Shown: positions 21,824 through 30,129 of the stretch, in pieces | How positions within the stretch are numbered: position 1 is the first letter of the stretch | How the letters are laid out: every line of letters begins with the position of its first letter | Source of the DNA: DASXYU01 sp036502295 | GTDB lineage: Bacteria > Actinomycetota > Actinomycetes > Mycobacteriales > Jatrophihabitantaceae | Direction: 5' to 3' | Length of the DNA: 36,354 bases | NCBI GenBank assembly: GCA_036502295.1 | Contig: DASXYU010000059.1 | Coordinates: 1-36,354, forward strand | Position numbers and translations under genes: made by a program | The notes under the pieces: model-generated | What the model was told of the DNA's origin: nothing | Databases searched by the model: none | Seen by the model: the letters and a program-made list of their open reading frames with translations, nothing else

Positions 21824-22717
21824 TCAGGACTTCGGTACTTCGCCGGTCATATCGGCGTTGGGACGGGCCTGCTTCACGAGGTCGGGGAGTACGGAGGCAA
21901 GTTCAGCCGGGTCCCACTGACCGCCGTCGCGGTTGACGGTCGGGCCGTTGCGCCAGCCCTCGTAGACCGAGATCTCGGTACCGGTGATGCCGAAGACGCG
22001 TCCGGTGACCTCACGCGAGGACGGGCTGCCGAGCCACACGACGACGGGCGAAATGTGGTCAGGCGAGCGACTCTCGCCCTCACCGGCCTCGACAATCTGC
22101 TGGTAACGCGCCAGATTCTCGGTCATCGCCGTGAGAGCCCGAGGCGCGACCGCGTTGACGGTGACGCCGTAGCGCTCCAACTCCATCGACAGGATGATCG
22201 TGAAGGCGGCGATACCCGCCTTGGCGGCGCCGTAGTTGCTCTGCCCGACATTGCCGAAAACCCCGGATGCCGACGTGGTGTTGATGATGCGAGCATCGAC
22301 GTCCTTGCCGGCCTTGCTCTGCTCACGCCAATGGAGTGCGGCGTGCCGACTCGGTCCGAAGGTGCCCTTGAGATGCACGGCGATGACCGCGTCCCACTCC
22401 TGCTCGGTCATGTTCACGAACATCTTGTCGCGCAGGATGCCGGCATTGTTCACGAGGATGTGCAGGTCACCGAAGGTGTTCAACGCAGCATCGATGAGCG
22501 CTTTCGCGCCCCCGTCGGTGCTGATGTCATCGGTGCTCACCGCCGCCTGAGCACCAGCGGCGACGATCTCATCGACCACAGACTGCGCAGCGGCTGCGGC
22601 GACGTCATTGACCACGACTGCGGCGCCGGACTTCGCCAGCGCCAGCGCGTGGCTACGGCCAATGCCTGCACCCGCTCCGGTGACGATCGCGACACGACCG
22701 GCGTTCAACGTGCTCAT
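21824..22717 (-). CDS. SDR of the HSD17B4 (multifunctional enzyme 2) type, likely 3-hydroxyacyl-CoA dehydrogenase
   Basis: A 297-aa SDR with VTGAGAGIGRSHALALA, VVNDVAA, LVNNAGILRDKMFVNMTEQEWDAVIAVHLKGTF, INTTSASGVFGN and the catalytic YGAAKAGIAAF. The phrase ILRDKMF..M...WD.V..VHL is characteristic of the dehydrogenase domain of peroxisomal MFE-2 and its bacterial relatives in sterol side-chain and ring degradation. The C-terminal part (about 250-297) with the segment VYEGWRNGPTVNRDG is longer than in short SDRs. Start at the ATG 22717. It lies 58 bp after the FadD3-like ligase and 14 bp before the last crotonase. Confidence 0.88.
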   Translation of the reverse strand: MSTLNAGRVAIVTGAGAGIGRSHALALAKSGAAVVVNDVAAAAAQSVVDEIVAAGAQAAVSTDDISTDGGAKALIDAALNTFGDLHILVNNAGILRDKMFVNMTEQEWDAVIAVHLKGTFGPSRHAALHWREQSKAGKDVDARIINTTSASGVFGNVGQSNYGAAKAGIAAFTIILSMELERYGVTVNAVAPRALTAMTENLARYQQIVEAGEGESRSPDHISPVVVWLGSPSSREVTGRVFGITGTEISVYEGWRNGPTVNRDGGQWDPAELASVLPDLVKQARPNADMTGEVPKS

Positions 22718-22775
22718 ATAAGACAGACCCCTTCGTCCTATCGGATCGATGGCTTCGACCTGGCGCCCGATGCGC

Positions 22776-24389
22776 CTACTCGGCCACCGCTTTGCGCAGT
22801 TCGCGCTTGAGTACCTTGCCGCTGGCGTTACGGGGCAATGACTCCACCACCACGATCGAGCGTGGCACCTTGAAGTTCGCAAGCCGCTCGCGGCTCCAGA
22901 CGATCATCTCGTCGGGATCCAGCGTGACACCGTGCTTGGGAATGACGTACGCGCGGGCCACTTCACCGAGACGCTCGTCCGGCACGCCGATCACCGAGAC
23001 CTCGCTTACCGCGGGATGACGAACCAGCACCTGCTCCACCTCGGCCGGCGAGACGTTGAAGCCGCCGACGATGAAGAGGTCCTTCAGGCGGTCGGTGATC
23101 CGCAGGTTGCCCTCGGCGGTGAGCTCGCCGATATCGCCGCTGTGCAGCCAGCCGTCCTCATCGATCGCCTCAGCAGTGGCGACCGGGTCCTGCCAGTAGC
23201 CCGGGGAGACGTTGAAGCCGCGGATCCACACTTCACCGGGCTCATCCGGGCCGAGCTGCTTGCCCGACGGATCGACGATGACCACCTCGACGTCCGGCAG
23301 CGCGCGGCCGTTGGTCGTGTTCACCACCTCCTCGGGGTCACCCTGCCGGCACATCGTCGCGGTACCACAGCACTCGGTGAGGCCGTAGGCGGTGATGAAG
23401 TTCTGGAACGGCAACTCGGTGCGGGCTCGCTCCACGAGATGAGCCGGCACCACCGCGGCACCGGTAGCAGCAACGCGCAGCGTGCTGAGGTCGTACTTGC
23501 CTCGGTCGGGGTGATCGAGGATCGAGGTGTAGATCGTCGGCGAACCGTTCATCACGCTGATGCCGCGACGCTCGATCTCGGCCATCGCCGCGGCAGCGTC
23601 GAAGACCGCCATCGGCACGATCGTCACCCCGAACATGATCGACAGGATCATGCCGGCCTTGTTGCCGCCGCCGTGGAAGAACGGCAAGACGATGAGATAC
23701 CGGTCGCCGGGCTTGATACCCCAGATCTCGCCGTAGGTGACGTAGAGCTGCAGCGGAGCGCCGTGCGTGAGCTGCACGCCCTTGGCGCGCCCCGTCGTGC
23801 CCGAGGTGAAGATGATGTCGGAGAGGTCCTCCGACATCACCGCATTGGCGACCTTGAGCCCCTGTTCAGGCGTGATCGTCTCTGCGGCCTCCAAGAGCGC
23901 ACCCCACGGCGTCACCGCGTGGCCGCCAGCCGCAGCGAGTCCGGAGGTGCCGACGTCGACCAGGATCTCGAGTGCGTCCAGACTCCACTCGGTGCCATCC
24001 TCGGTCGCCTCGTCGAAGACCGAGCCGAGGTGGTCATAACCGAGAAAGCCCTGCTCGACGACGATGCAGCGTGCCTGCGTACGGGCCAGGAACTCGCGCG
24101 CCTCGGCACCCCGGTAACGGGTATTGAGCGGCACCACCGTGCCACCGGCCGAGAGGACGCCGAGCGCAGCGATGACCCAGCGATGCGAGTTCGGTGCCCA
24201 GATGCCTACGCGATCGCCAGGCATCAGCCCGAGGGCGATGAATCCGCGAGCCGCGGTGGAGACACGCTCGGCGAGTTCCGCAAAACTCAGCTCCAGATCA
24301 CCGTCGATGATCGCCGGGGCGTCGCCGTAGGTCTCTGCAGCAGCCCGCACCAGCTGCGGGATCGTGCGCACGCTCTTCGGATCGGTCAT
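22776..24389 (-). CDS. FadD3-like AMP-forming acyl-CoA ligase
   Basis: A 537-aa acyl-CoA ligase. The P-loop is IIFTSGTTGRAKGVQLTH; ITAYGLTECCGTATMCR, GWLHSGDIGELTAEGNLRITDRLKDLFIVGGFNVSPAEVEQVL and LPRNASGKVLKRELR (catalytic Lys) are intact. The wording, notably PFFHGGGNKAGMI, TATMCR and RLANFKVPRSIVVVESLPRNASGK, resembles my memory of FadD3, the ligase for the steroid C/D-ring propionate (HIP) in mycobacteria. This similarity suggests, but does not prove, an alicyclic propionate-type substrate. It sits 2 bp after an ACAD gene and before an HSD17B4-type SDR, so it probably feeds the operon. Confidence 0.88.
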   Translation of the reverse strand: MTDPKSVRTIPQLVRAAAETYGDAPAIIDGDLELSFAELAERVSTAARGFIALGLMPGDRVGIWAPNSHRWVIAALGVLSAGGTVVPLNTRYRGAEAREFLARTQARCIVVEQGFLGYDHLGSVFDEATEDGTEWSLDALEILVDVGTSGLAAAGGHAVTPWGALLEAAETITPEQGLKVANAVMSEDLSDIIFTSGTTGRAKGVQLTHGAPLQLYVTYGEIWGIKPGDRYLIVLPFFHGGGNKAGMILSIMFGVTIVPMAVFDAAAAMAEIERRGISVMNGSPTIYTSILDHPDRGKYDLSTLRVAATGAAVVPAHLVERARTELPFQNFITAYGLTECCGTATMCRQGDPEEVVNTTNGRALPDVEVVIVDPSGKQLGPDEPGEVWIRGFNVSPGYWQDPVATAEAIDEDGWLHSGDIGELTAEGNLRITDRLKDLFIVGGFNVSPAEVEQVLVRHPAVSEVSVIGVPDERLGEVARAYVIPKHGVTLDPDEMIVWSRERLANFKVPRSIVVVESLPRNASGKVLKRELRKAVAE

Positions 24390-24391
24390 TG

Positions 24392-25537
24392 CTACTTACC
24401 AGCCGCGGTGCGCAGAGCCTGCTTGGCGATGACGATCTGCTGGATCTGGCTCGTCCCCTCGTAGATGCGGAACAGTCGCGCGTCACGGTAGAAGCGCTCC
24501 ACCGAGATGCCGCGCATGTAGCCGGACCCGCCGTAGACCTGCACCGCACGGTCGGTGACGCGGCCCACCGCCTCACTGCAGAAGTACTTCGCCACCGATG
24601 GTGCCTGTCGCTTGTCCCTGCCCGCGTCGAACTCGACCGCCGCGGAGCGGACCAGCGCCTTGCCCGCCATCACATCGGTGACCGAGTCGGCGATCAGACC
24701 TTGGATCAGCTGGTGATCGCCGATCACCGAACCGCCCTGCACACGCTGGCCAGCGTAGGAGATCGTCTCGTCCAGTGCGCGCTGCGCGAGTCCCATGCAG
24801 AGTGCGGCGATGTGCAGGCGGCCGTGCGCGAGACAGCGCATGGCGGTGATGTATCCCTTGCCGACGGTACCGATGAGATTCTCCTTCGGCACAGTGACAC
24901 CGTCGAAGTAGACCTCGGCCGTCCAGGCGCCGTGCTGCCCCATCTTGGAGTCCTTGGGTGCGACGGTGAGGCCGGGCGTGCCGGCCGGAACCATCAGCGC
25001 GGAGATCTCACCGGCGACCGGCCCCTCTGAATGCCGTGCGAAGACCATGAAGACGTCAGCCACCGGCGCGTTGGTGATGAAGCGCTTCGAGCCGTCGATG
25101 ACCCAGCCGTCCGCTGTCTCGCGCACCGCGGTGGCGAGACCCGCCGGGTCGGAGCCGGCGCCGTCCTCGGTGAGCGCGAAGGACGCCACCCACTCGCCGC
25201 TGGCGAGCTTGGGGAGGAACTCCTTCTTCTGCTCCTCCGTGCCACCCTCCATGAGGACGTGCCCGGCGATGCCGTTGTTGGTGCCGAACATCGAGCGGAA
25301 GGCGGGCGTGGTGTAGCCGAGCTCCATCACGAGCTCGGCCTCCTGCGTCATGGTGAGGCCGAGGCCGCCGTACTCCTCCGGAATCGCGAAACCGAAGAGG
25401 CCCATGCGGGCGGCCTCCTCCTTGAGACCCACCGGCATCTCGTCCGTCTCGTCGATCTCGGGCTCGTTCGGGATGAGTCGCCGACGGATGAGGTCTCGCA
25501 CTGTGTCGAGAACGGCGTCCAGTTCGGTGGCGTCCAT
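24392..25537 (-). CDS. Acyl-CoA dehydrogenase with canonical C-terminal catalytic Glu
   Basis: A 381-aa FAD-dependent ACAD that forms an alpha-beta double bond in an acyl-CoA and passes electrons to ETF. Domain order is normal: helical N-terminus, MGLFGFAIPEEYGGLGL, SFALTEDGAGSDPAG (beta-domain flavin/substrate loop), and the C-terminal RIYEGTSQIQ, where Glu360 matches the catalytic base of medium/short-chain ACADs. The start is the ATG at 25537; the longer upstream frame overlaps nothing useful. It lies 44 bp after the other ACAD and 2 bp before the FadD3-like ligase. Unlike the other ACADs here it has every feature of a self-sufficient homotetramer. Confidence 0.92.
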   Translation of the reverse strand: MDATELDAVLDTVRDLIRRRLIPNEPEIDETDEMPVGLKEEAARMGLFGFAIPEEYGGLGLTMTQEAELVMELGYTTPAFRSMFGTNNGIAGHVLMEGGTEEQKKEFLPKLASGEWVASFALTEDGAGSDPAGLATAVRETADGWVIDGSKRFITNAPVADVFMVFARHSEGPVAGEISALMVPAGTPGLTVAPKDSKMGQHGAWTAEVYFDGVTVPKENLIGTVGKGYITAMRCLAHGRLHIAALCMGLAQRALDETISYAGQRVQGGSVIGDHQLIQGLIADSVTDVMAGKALVRSAAVEFDAGRDKRQAPSVAKYFCSEAVGRVTDRAVQVYGGSGYMRGISVERFYRDARLFRIYEGTSQIQQIVIAKQALRTAAGK

Positions 25538-25581
25538 GCGTCGTCCTTCGTTACTTAAGGGATCGGTCGGGAAGTCGTACG

Positions 25582-26880
25582 TCAGCCGCGCGGGATCTCG
25601 CGCCACGGCTTGCCCTGCCACGGGTCGGGTTCCTTCGGCAGACCCAGCACGCGTTCGCCGAGGACGTTGCGGTTGATTTCGCTCGTACCGCCCTCGATGG
25701 TGTTGGCCCGGCTGCGAAGCATGCCACGTACTTCCGGGGGCATGCTGCGCGCGTACGCGGCGGGATCGGCGGCGTCTCCGGACCAGGCGAGGCCGGCCAT
25801 GCCGAGCAGTTCGGCGGCGGCCTCCTGGATGCGCTGGTTCAGATCGGCCTGGTGCACCTTGCCGATCGAGCTCTCCGGGCCAGGAGCCCGTCCTGCCGCG
25901 AGGCCCGCGCGGATACGGCGGTTGGTCCAGGCGCGCACCCGCTCCTCGGCGTAGAGGCGGACGAGCTTGTCCTTCACCTGCGGGTCGTCCCACGCATCGC
26001 CACGCTCATCAGAGATGCGCTGCGCGAGGCGGACGAGCTGCACGGTGCCTGCGCCGCCGATGCGGTCGACACCGCCGGAGCTCGCACCGGCGACCATCTG
26101 CCGCTCGCCGGAGAGCGTCGACTGTGCCACCTTCCACCCTTGGCCGAGGTCACCGAGACGCTGGCTGTCGGGCACTCGCGCACCGTCGAGGAACACCTGG
26201 AAGAACTCGGTCTCGCCACCCATGTGCGGAAGAGGACGGACGTCGACGCCGGGCTGGTGCATGTCGATGAGGAAATAGGTGATGCCCTGGTGCTTCGGCA
26301 CGTCGGGGTCGGTGCGGGCGATCAGGATCGCCATCGACGCCGTGTCGGCCCAGGTCGTCCAGATCTTGCTGCCGGTGACGACCCATTCGTCCCCATCGAG
26401 TTCGGCACGCGTAGAGAGCGAGGCGAGGTCGCTACCGGCGCCGGGCTCGCTGAAAAGCTGGCACCAGAGTTCCTCCGCGCGCACGATCGGGGGTAGGAAG
26501 CGACGCTTCTGCTCCTCGGTGCCGAAGGCGAAGATCGCCGCGGCGGCGTTGTTCATGCCGAGCGGGTTGAGGCGCGGCAGGTGGTAGCGACCGAGGACGG
26601 TCTCCGCGGCCTTCACGGTGTCGCGGGTCCAGCTGAGGCCGCCGTACTCCAGCTCCCAGCCTGAGGCGACGAGGCCCGAGCGGCCGAAGACCGGGTACCA
26701 GGCACGGTATTCGTCGGGCGTGCGCGCCTTGCGCACCGCCGACGGTCCGGCCTCCTCGGCGGCTGCCCGCCACGCGGGTGGAACATTGGCGTCGATCCAC
26801 TCCTGGACCGCAGCCGCGGCCGCCTCAGCGGTGGTGCTCGGGCCGGCTAAGTACGCCAGTTCGGGGGTCGTCTCAGTCAT
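25582..26880 (-). CDS. Acyl-CoA dehydrogenase, large (steroid-type) subunit
   Basis: A 432-aa ACAD of the type that pairs with a small non-catalytic partner in actinobacterial steroid pathways. It has QLFSEPGAGSDLASLSTRAE, DEWVVTGSKIWTTWAD and C-terminal TIEGGTSEINRNVLGERVLGLPKEP. The usual C-terminal Glu position is Gly397, while STLSGERQ (Glu259) offers a Glu in the helix used by isovaleryl-CoA dehydrogenase and by FadE26-type large subunits. Its likely partner is the small ACAD at 28964 in the divergent operon. The start overlaps the stop of the upstream crotonase (4 nt). Confidence 0.88.
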   Translation of the reverse strand: MTETTPELAYLAGPSTTAEAAAAAVQEWIDANVPPAWRAAAEEAGPSAVRKARTPDEYRAWYPVFGRSGLVASGWELEYGGLSWTRDTVKAAETVLGRYHLPRLNPLGMNNAAAAIFAFGTEEQKRRFLPPIVRAEELWCQLFSEPGAGSDLASLSTRAELDGDEWVVTGSKIWTTWADTASMAILIARTDPDVPKHQGITYFLIDMHQPGVDVRPLPHMGGETEFFQVFLDGARVPDSQRLGDLGQGWKVAQSTLSGERQMVAGASSGGVDRIGGAGTVQLVRLAQRISDERGDAWDDPQVKDKLVRLYAEERVRAWTNRRIRAGLAAGRAPGPESSIGKVHQADLNQRIQEAAAELLGMAGLAWSGDAADPAAYARSMPPEVRGMLRSRANTIEGGTSEINRNVLGERVLGLPKEPDPWQGKPWREIPRG

Positions 26881-27593
26881 CGTCCGTCCTCAGCGAGGGC
26901 GAGCTGCAATGCAGCAGACCGCCCCAGTTCCATGGTCGACCAGAGGGCCTGCTTGAGCGCCTTCTGCAGTACGGGGTCAGCGTCGGCGACCATCTCGCCG
27001 AGCTCCTGGGCGCGGTCGCGGATCCGCTCCGGTTCGACGACCTCGCTCACCAGTCCGATCTGGCGGGCGCGTTCAGCGGAGAGGCGCTCACGGCTGCCCA
27101 CGAGGACCAGACGCGAGGCGACAGCTGCCGGGATTCGGCGGATGAGACCGACCGCTTCCCAGTTGCTCCCCTGACCGACGCTGACGTGCGGATCGAGGAA
27201 GCTCGCCGTGGTGGAGGCGATGACGATGTCGGCGTCGACAACGAAATGCAGGCCGCCGCCGGCGCAGACGCCGTTGACCGCGGCGATGACCGGAGTCGTC
27301 ACGCCAAGATGCCAACCGGTGAGTTCAAGAGCGGCGTCGCGGGTCTGCTGGGTCTGCCTCTTCAAGCTCGCCGGGTCCTTGGCGAGGGAGTTCACATCGA
27401 GGCCGGTCTGGAAAGCGTTTCCATTGCCGGTGACGACGATGGCGCGAACATCAGGGTCCGCGTCGAGCTCACGCCATGCCTCCGGCAAGCGGGTGAACAT
27501 CGGGGCGTTCATCGCGTTGCCCGCCTGCGGCCGGTCGAAAATGATCCATCCGACCGGTCCGCGGCGGTCGACGATCAGCCCGTCAGTGCTCAT
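26877..27593 (-). CDS. Crotonase-fold protein with His/His in place of catalytic glutamates (paralogue)
   Basis: A 238-aa crotonase, first gene of the minus-strand beta-oxidation operon. It carries FDRPQAGNAMNA, GNAFQTGLDV, VIAAVNGVCAGGGLHFVVDADIVIA and FLDPHVSVGQ. His116 and His136 stand at the two catalytic Glu positions, as His115/His135 do in the paralogue at 15122. The ATG at 27593 has GGCGGTGGG upstream; the longer frame runs through the divergent promoter and is rejected. Its stop overlaps the start of the next ACAD gene. The reaction is unknown, but its place at the head of the operon suggests a central step. Confidence 0.87.
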   Translation of the reverse strand: MSTDGLIVDRRGPVGWIIFDRPQAGNAMNAPMFTRLPEAWRELDADPDVRAIVVTGNGNAFQTGLDVNSLAKDPASLKRQTQQTRDAALELTGWHLGVTTPVIAAVNGVCAGGGLHFVVDADIVIASTTASFLDPHVSVGQGSNWEAVGLIRRIPAAVASRLVLVGSRERLSAERARQIGLVSEVVEPERIRDRAQELGEMVADADPVLQKALKQALWSTMELGRSAALQLALAEDGR

Positions 27594-27621
27594 CCCACCG
27601 CCTTCGCTCAATCCGCATTTT

Positions 27622-27636
27622 TGTATAAGGTATAAG
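27622..27636. promoter_or_regulatory. AT-rich divergent promoter TGTATAAGGTATAAG
   Basis: Lies between the two main beta-oxidation operons (start codons at 27593 and 27699). The minus strand reads CTTATACCTTATACA and gives a -10 for the crotonase operon; the plus strand GTATAAG may serve the other operon. It differs from the 15053 motif at only two positions. Confidence 0.5.
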
Positions 27637-27698
27637 ACTGTAAACCTGATGGCGATAGCGGCCGCGACCCCTGGCTGCGACATGGAGACCATGCACCG

Positions 27699-28967
27699 AT
27701 GACGGCACAGCACAGCGAACCGCAGATCACCGACGAGGGGATCGCCCGACTCCGTGAACGCATCGGTATCGCGCAGCCCAACCCAGTGCCGGCGCACTAC
27801 TTCCGCCCGAACACCGATGCCTTTCGCATCGTGGCCCGCTCATACGGCGACGACAACCCGCTGTGGTGTGACCCTGACTACGCCAAGGCCAGCCGGTGGG
27901 GCGAGCCGATCGCTCCGCCCCCCCTCGTCGGAGGAGACAGCCTCATCGGCGAGGACGTCCTCACCGACGAGGACCTAGCCCGCCAGCACGAGCTGAAGGG
28001 CGACCCGCTGCGCGGCGTCCACGCCTTCTACTCGGCGAGTGAGCGGGAGTGGTGGGCCCCGCTGCGTTCCGAGTTGCGGATCAGGCGACGCAACACCCTG
28101 GTGGCTGCGCTGGACAAGACCAGCGACTTCGGCGGCCGCTCGGTGCACGAATGGAGCGCCCACGTCTTCCAGGACGAAACGGGCGTCCTGCTCTCCGGGC
28201 AGTACCGCCTCATGATCCGTACCGAGCGCGAGAAGGCCCGCGAGCGCAAGAAGTACGCCGACATCACTGTCGAGCCGTGGACGGACGAGGGACTCGCCGA
28301 GATCGACGCGCAGTACGCCTCGGAGAAGCCGCGTGGCGCCGAGCCCCGCTACTTCGAGGACGTCAACGAGGGCGACGAGATCACCCCGATGGTGAAGGGG
28401 CCGCTCACGGTCACCGACATGGTCTGCTGGCACGTGGGCATGGGCATGGGCGTCTACGGCGTCGCGCCACTGCGCATCGGCTACCAGAACCGCCAGCGCG
28501 TTCCCCGCTTCTTCCACAAGGACGACCTCAACGTCTGGGACGTCATGCAGCGCGTGCACTGGGACCCCGAGTTCGCCCGTCGTTCCGGCAATCCGACCAC
28601 GTTCGACTACGGCCGCATGCGCGAGACCTGGCTCATCCACCTGCTCACCGACTGGATGGGGGACGACGCGTGGCTGCACCGGCTCCGCGTCGAGTTCCGC
28701 AAGTTCAACTATGTGGGTGACGCGCAGTGGCTCGGCGGTCGGATCACACGAAAGTTCCTCGCCGAGGACGCCAACGGCACGCATCCGGCCGTCGAGCTGG
28801 AGATCTGGTCGCGCAATCAGCGCGGCGAGGTGACCGCTCCCGGCAGCGCGACGGTCTTCCTGCCGAGTCGTGAGCACGGCGCGGTGGCGCTGCCGTCGCC
28901 CGTCGGTAACGCTCACGACCTGCACAGCGCGCTGGACGGCGCCATCAACCAGTTCAGCCAGCGGTGA
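27699..28967 (+). CDS. Double-hotdog FAS1/MaoC-like acyl dehydratase family protein lacking the usual catalytic His
   Basis: A 422-aa protein made of two hotdog-like halves (about 1-195 and 210-422), the FAS1-like/MaoC N-terminal dehydratase family. The first half contains IVARSYGDDNPLWCDPDYA, where the hydratase motif would be D-x-N-P-x-H; Trp56 replaces the His. APPPLVGGD follows. The second half has YFEDVNEGDEITP (a normal start for a MaoC domain), DMVCWHVGMGMG, and FRKFNYVGDAQWLGGRITRKF. It could hydrate an unusual enoyl-CoA, bind acyl chains for a partner, or have changed chemistry. First gene of a plus-strand operon; the next ACAD overlaps its stop. Confidence 0.85.
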   Translation: MTAQHSEPQITDEGIARLRERIGIAQPNPVPAHYFRPNTDAFRIVARSYGDDNPLWCDPDYAKASRWGEPIAPPPLVGGDSLIGEDVLTDEDLARQHELKGDPLRGVHAFYSASEREWWAPLRSELRIRRRNTLVAALDKTSDFGGRSVHEWSAHVFQDETGVLLSGQYRLMIRTEREKARERKKYADITVEPWTDEGLAEIDAQYASEKPRGAEPRYFEDVNEGDEITPMVKGPLTVTDMVCWHVGMGMGVYGVAPLRIGYQNRQRVPRFFHKDDLNVWDVMQRVHWDPEFARRSGNPTTFDYGRMRETWLIHLLTDWMGDDAWLHRLRVEFRKFNYVGDAQWLGGRITRKFLAEDANGTHPAVELEIWSRNQRGEVTAPGSATVFLPSREHGAVALPSPVGNAHDLHSALDGAINQFSQR

Positions 28968-30091
28968 GCACGATGACTGCCAGTGTCGAAGACGCGGAGC
29001 TGCTGCGCGAGGCGGTGCGCGATGCGTTCACCTCGCTGAGCACCTCGGCCGATGTCCGCGCGGCGATGGCCACAGCCGTCGGCTACGAGCCCGCGACCTG
29101 GCGGCGCCTCGCCGGCGAGCTGGGCCTGCCCGGCATGGCGATCGACACCGAACTCGGCGGTGGCGGCTTCTCCGTTGCGGAACTCGCGATCGCCTTCGAA
29201 GAGGCCGGTGCCACGCTGCTCTGCAGTCCGCTCTTCGCCACCGCAGGGCTCGCAGTGCCGCTGCTACAGGCCATTGGCGACGCCGACGCCCTTGCGAAGT
29301 ACGCCTCTGCCATCGCCGGCGGCGAACTCACCGCCACGGTCGCTCTGGCCGAGGACGACGGCCGCCGGGACGTCGCCTCGGTGACGTGCACGGCGACGCA
29401 GAGCGATGCGGGTTGGATGCTCGACGGCGTCAAGAACTATGTCGTCGACGGTGCCAGCGCAGGCCTCGTCCTCGTCGTCGCCCACGCCGGAGCGGAACTC
29501 GGAGTCTTCGCGGTCGACGGCGATGCCACCGGGCTCGCTCGGGAACAGCTCGTCACCCTGGATCAGACCCGCAAGCAGGCCCGGCTCGTCCTCACCTCCG
29601 TTCCGGCCGTACGGCTCGGCTCGGGGGATGCGGTAGCGACGATCGCTCACGCGACCGCCGTCTCCCGCACGCTGCTCGCCGCCGAGCAGGCCGGAGGAGC
29701 GCAACGCTGCCTGGACATGACCGTGGAGTACGCGAAGACAAGGATCCAGTTCGGGCGGGCCATCGGCAGTTTCCAGGCGATCAAGCAGAAGCTCGCTGAG
29801 TGCCTGGTGCAGGTCGAGTCGGCGCGCTCCGCCGCGTATGCGGCAGCCGAGGCTGCGGCGACCGGAGACCCGGAGTTCGAGCACATCGCGGCGATCGCGG
29901 CGCTCACCTGCGGCCACGCCTACAGCTGGGTGACCGCGCAGACGATCCAGCTGCACGGCGGCATCGGCTTCACCTGGGAGCATGACGCGCACCTTTACTT
30001 CAAGCGGGCGCGCTCAAGTGCGTCACTGCTCGGCTCGAGCGGGCAACTGGTGAAGCTCATCGCCGGCGAGCTCGACGCCACCGCCCACTGA
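28964..30091 (+). CDS. Acyl-CoA dehydrogenase, small (partner) subunit
   Basis: A 375-aa ACAD-fold protein. It has the standard N-terminal helices, LGLPGMAIDTELGGGGFSVAELAIAFEEAGA, VTVALAEDDG-like beta region, YAKTRIQFGRAIGSFQAIKQKLAE (Arg of the flavin site), and IQLHGGIGFTWEHDAHLYFKRA. It lacks the E-G-T-S-x-I end and the usual catalytic Glu. Such proteins form alpha2beta2 enzymes with a large catalytic subunit in steroid-degrading actinobacteria. The likely partner is at 25582-26880. The GTG at 28964 overlaps the upstream stop; an ATG three codons later is also possible. A 38-bp gap separates it from the thiolase. Confidence 0.88.
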   Translation: MSTMTASVEDAELLREAVRDAFTSLSTSADVRAAMATAVGYEPATWRRLAGELGLPGMAIDTELGGGGFSVAELAIAFEEAGATLLCSPLFATAGLAVPLLQAIGDADALAKYASAIAGGELTATVALAEDDGRRDVASVTCTATQSDAGWMLDGVKNYVVDGASAGLVLVVAHAGAELGVFAVDGDATGLAREQLVTLDQTRKQARLVLTSVPAVRLGSGDAVATIAHATAVSRTLLAAEQAGGAQRCLDMTVEYAKTRIQFGRAIGSFQAIKQKLAECLVQVESARSAAYAAAEAAATGDPEFEHIAAIAALTCGHAYSWVTAQTIQLHGGIGFTWEHDAHLYFKRARSSASLLGSSGQLVKLIAGELDATAH

Positions 30092-30129
30092 GATCATTTG
30101 GCTCCACCTCACCATCGAAAGGCAACACC

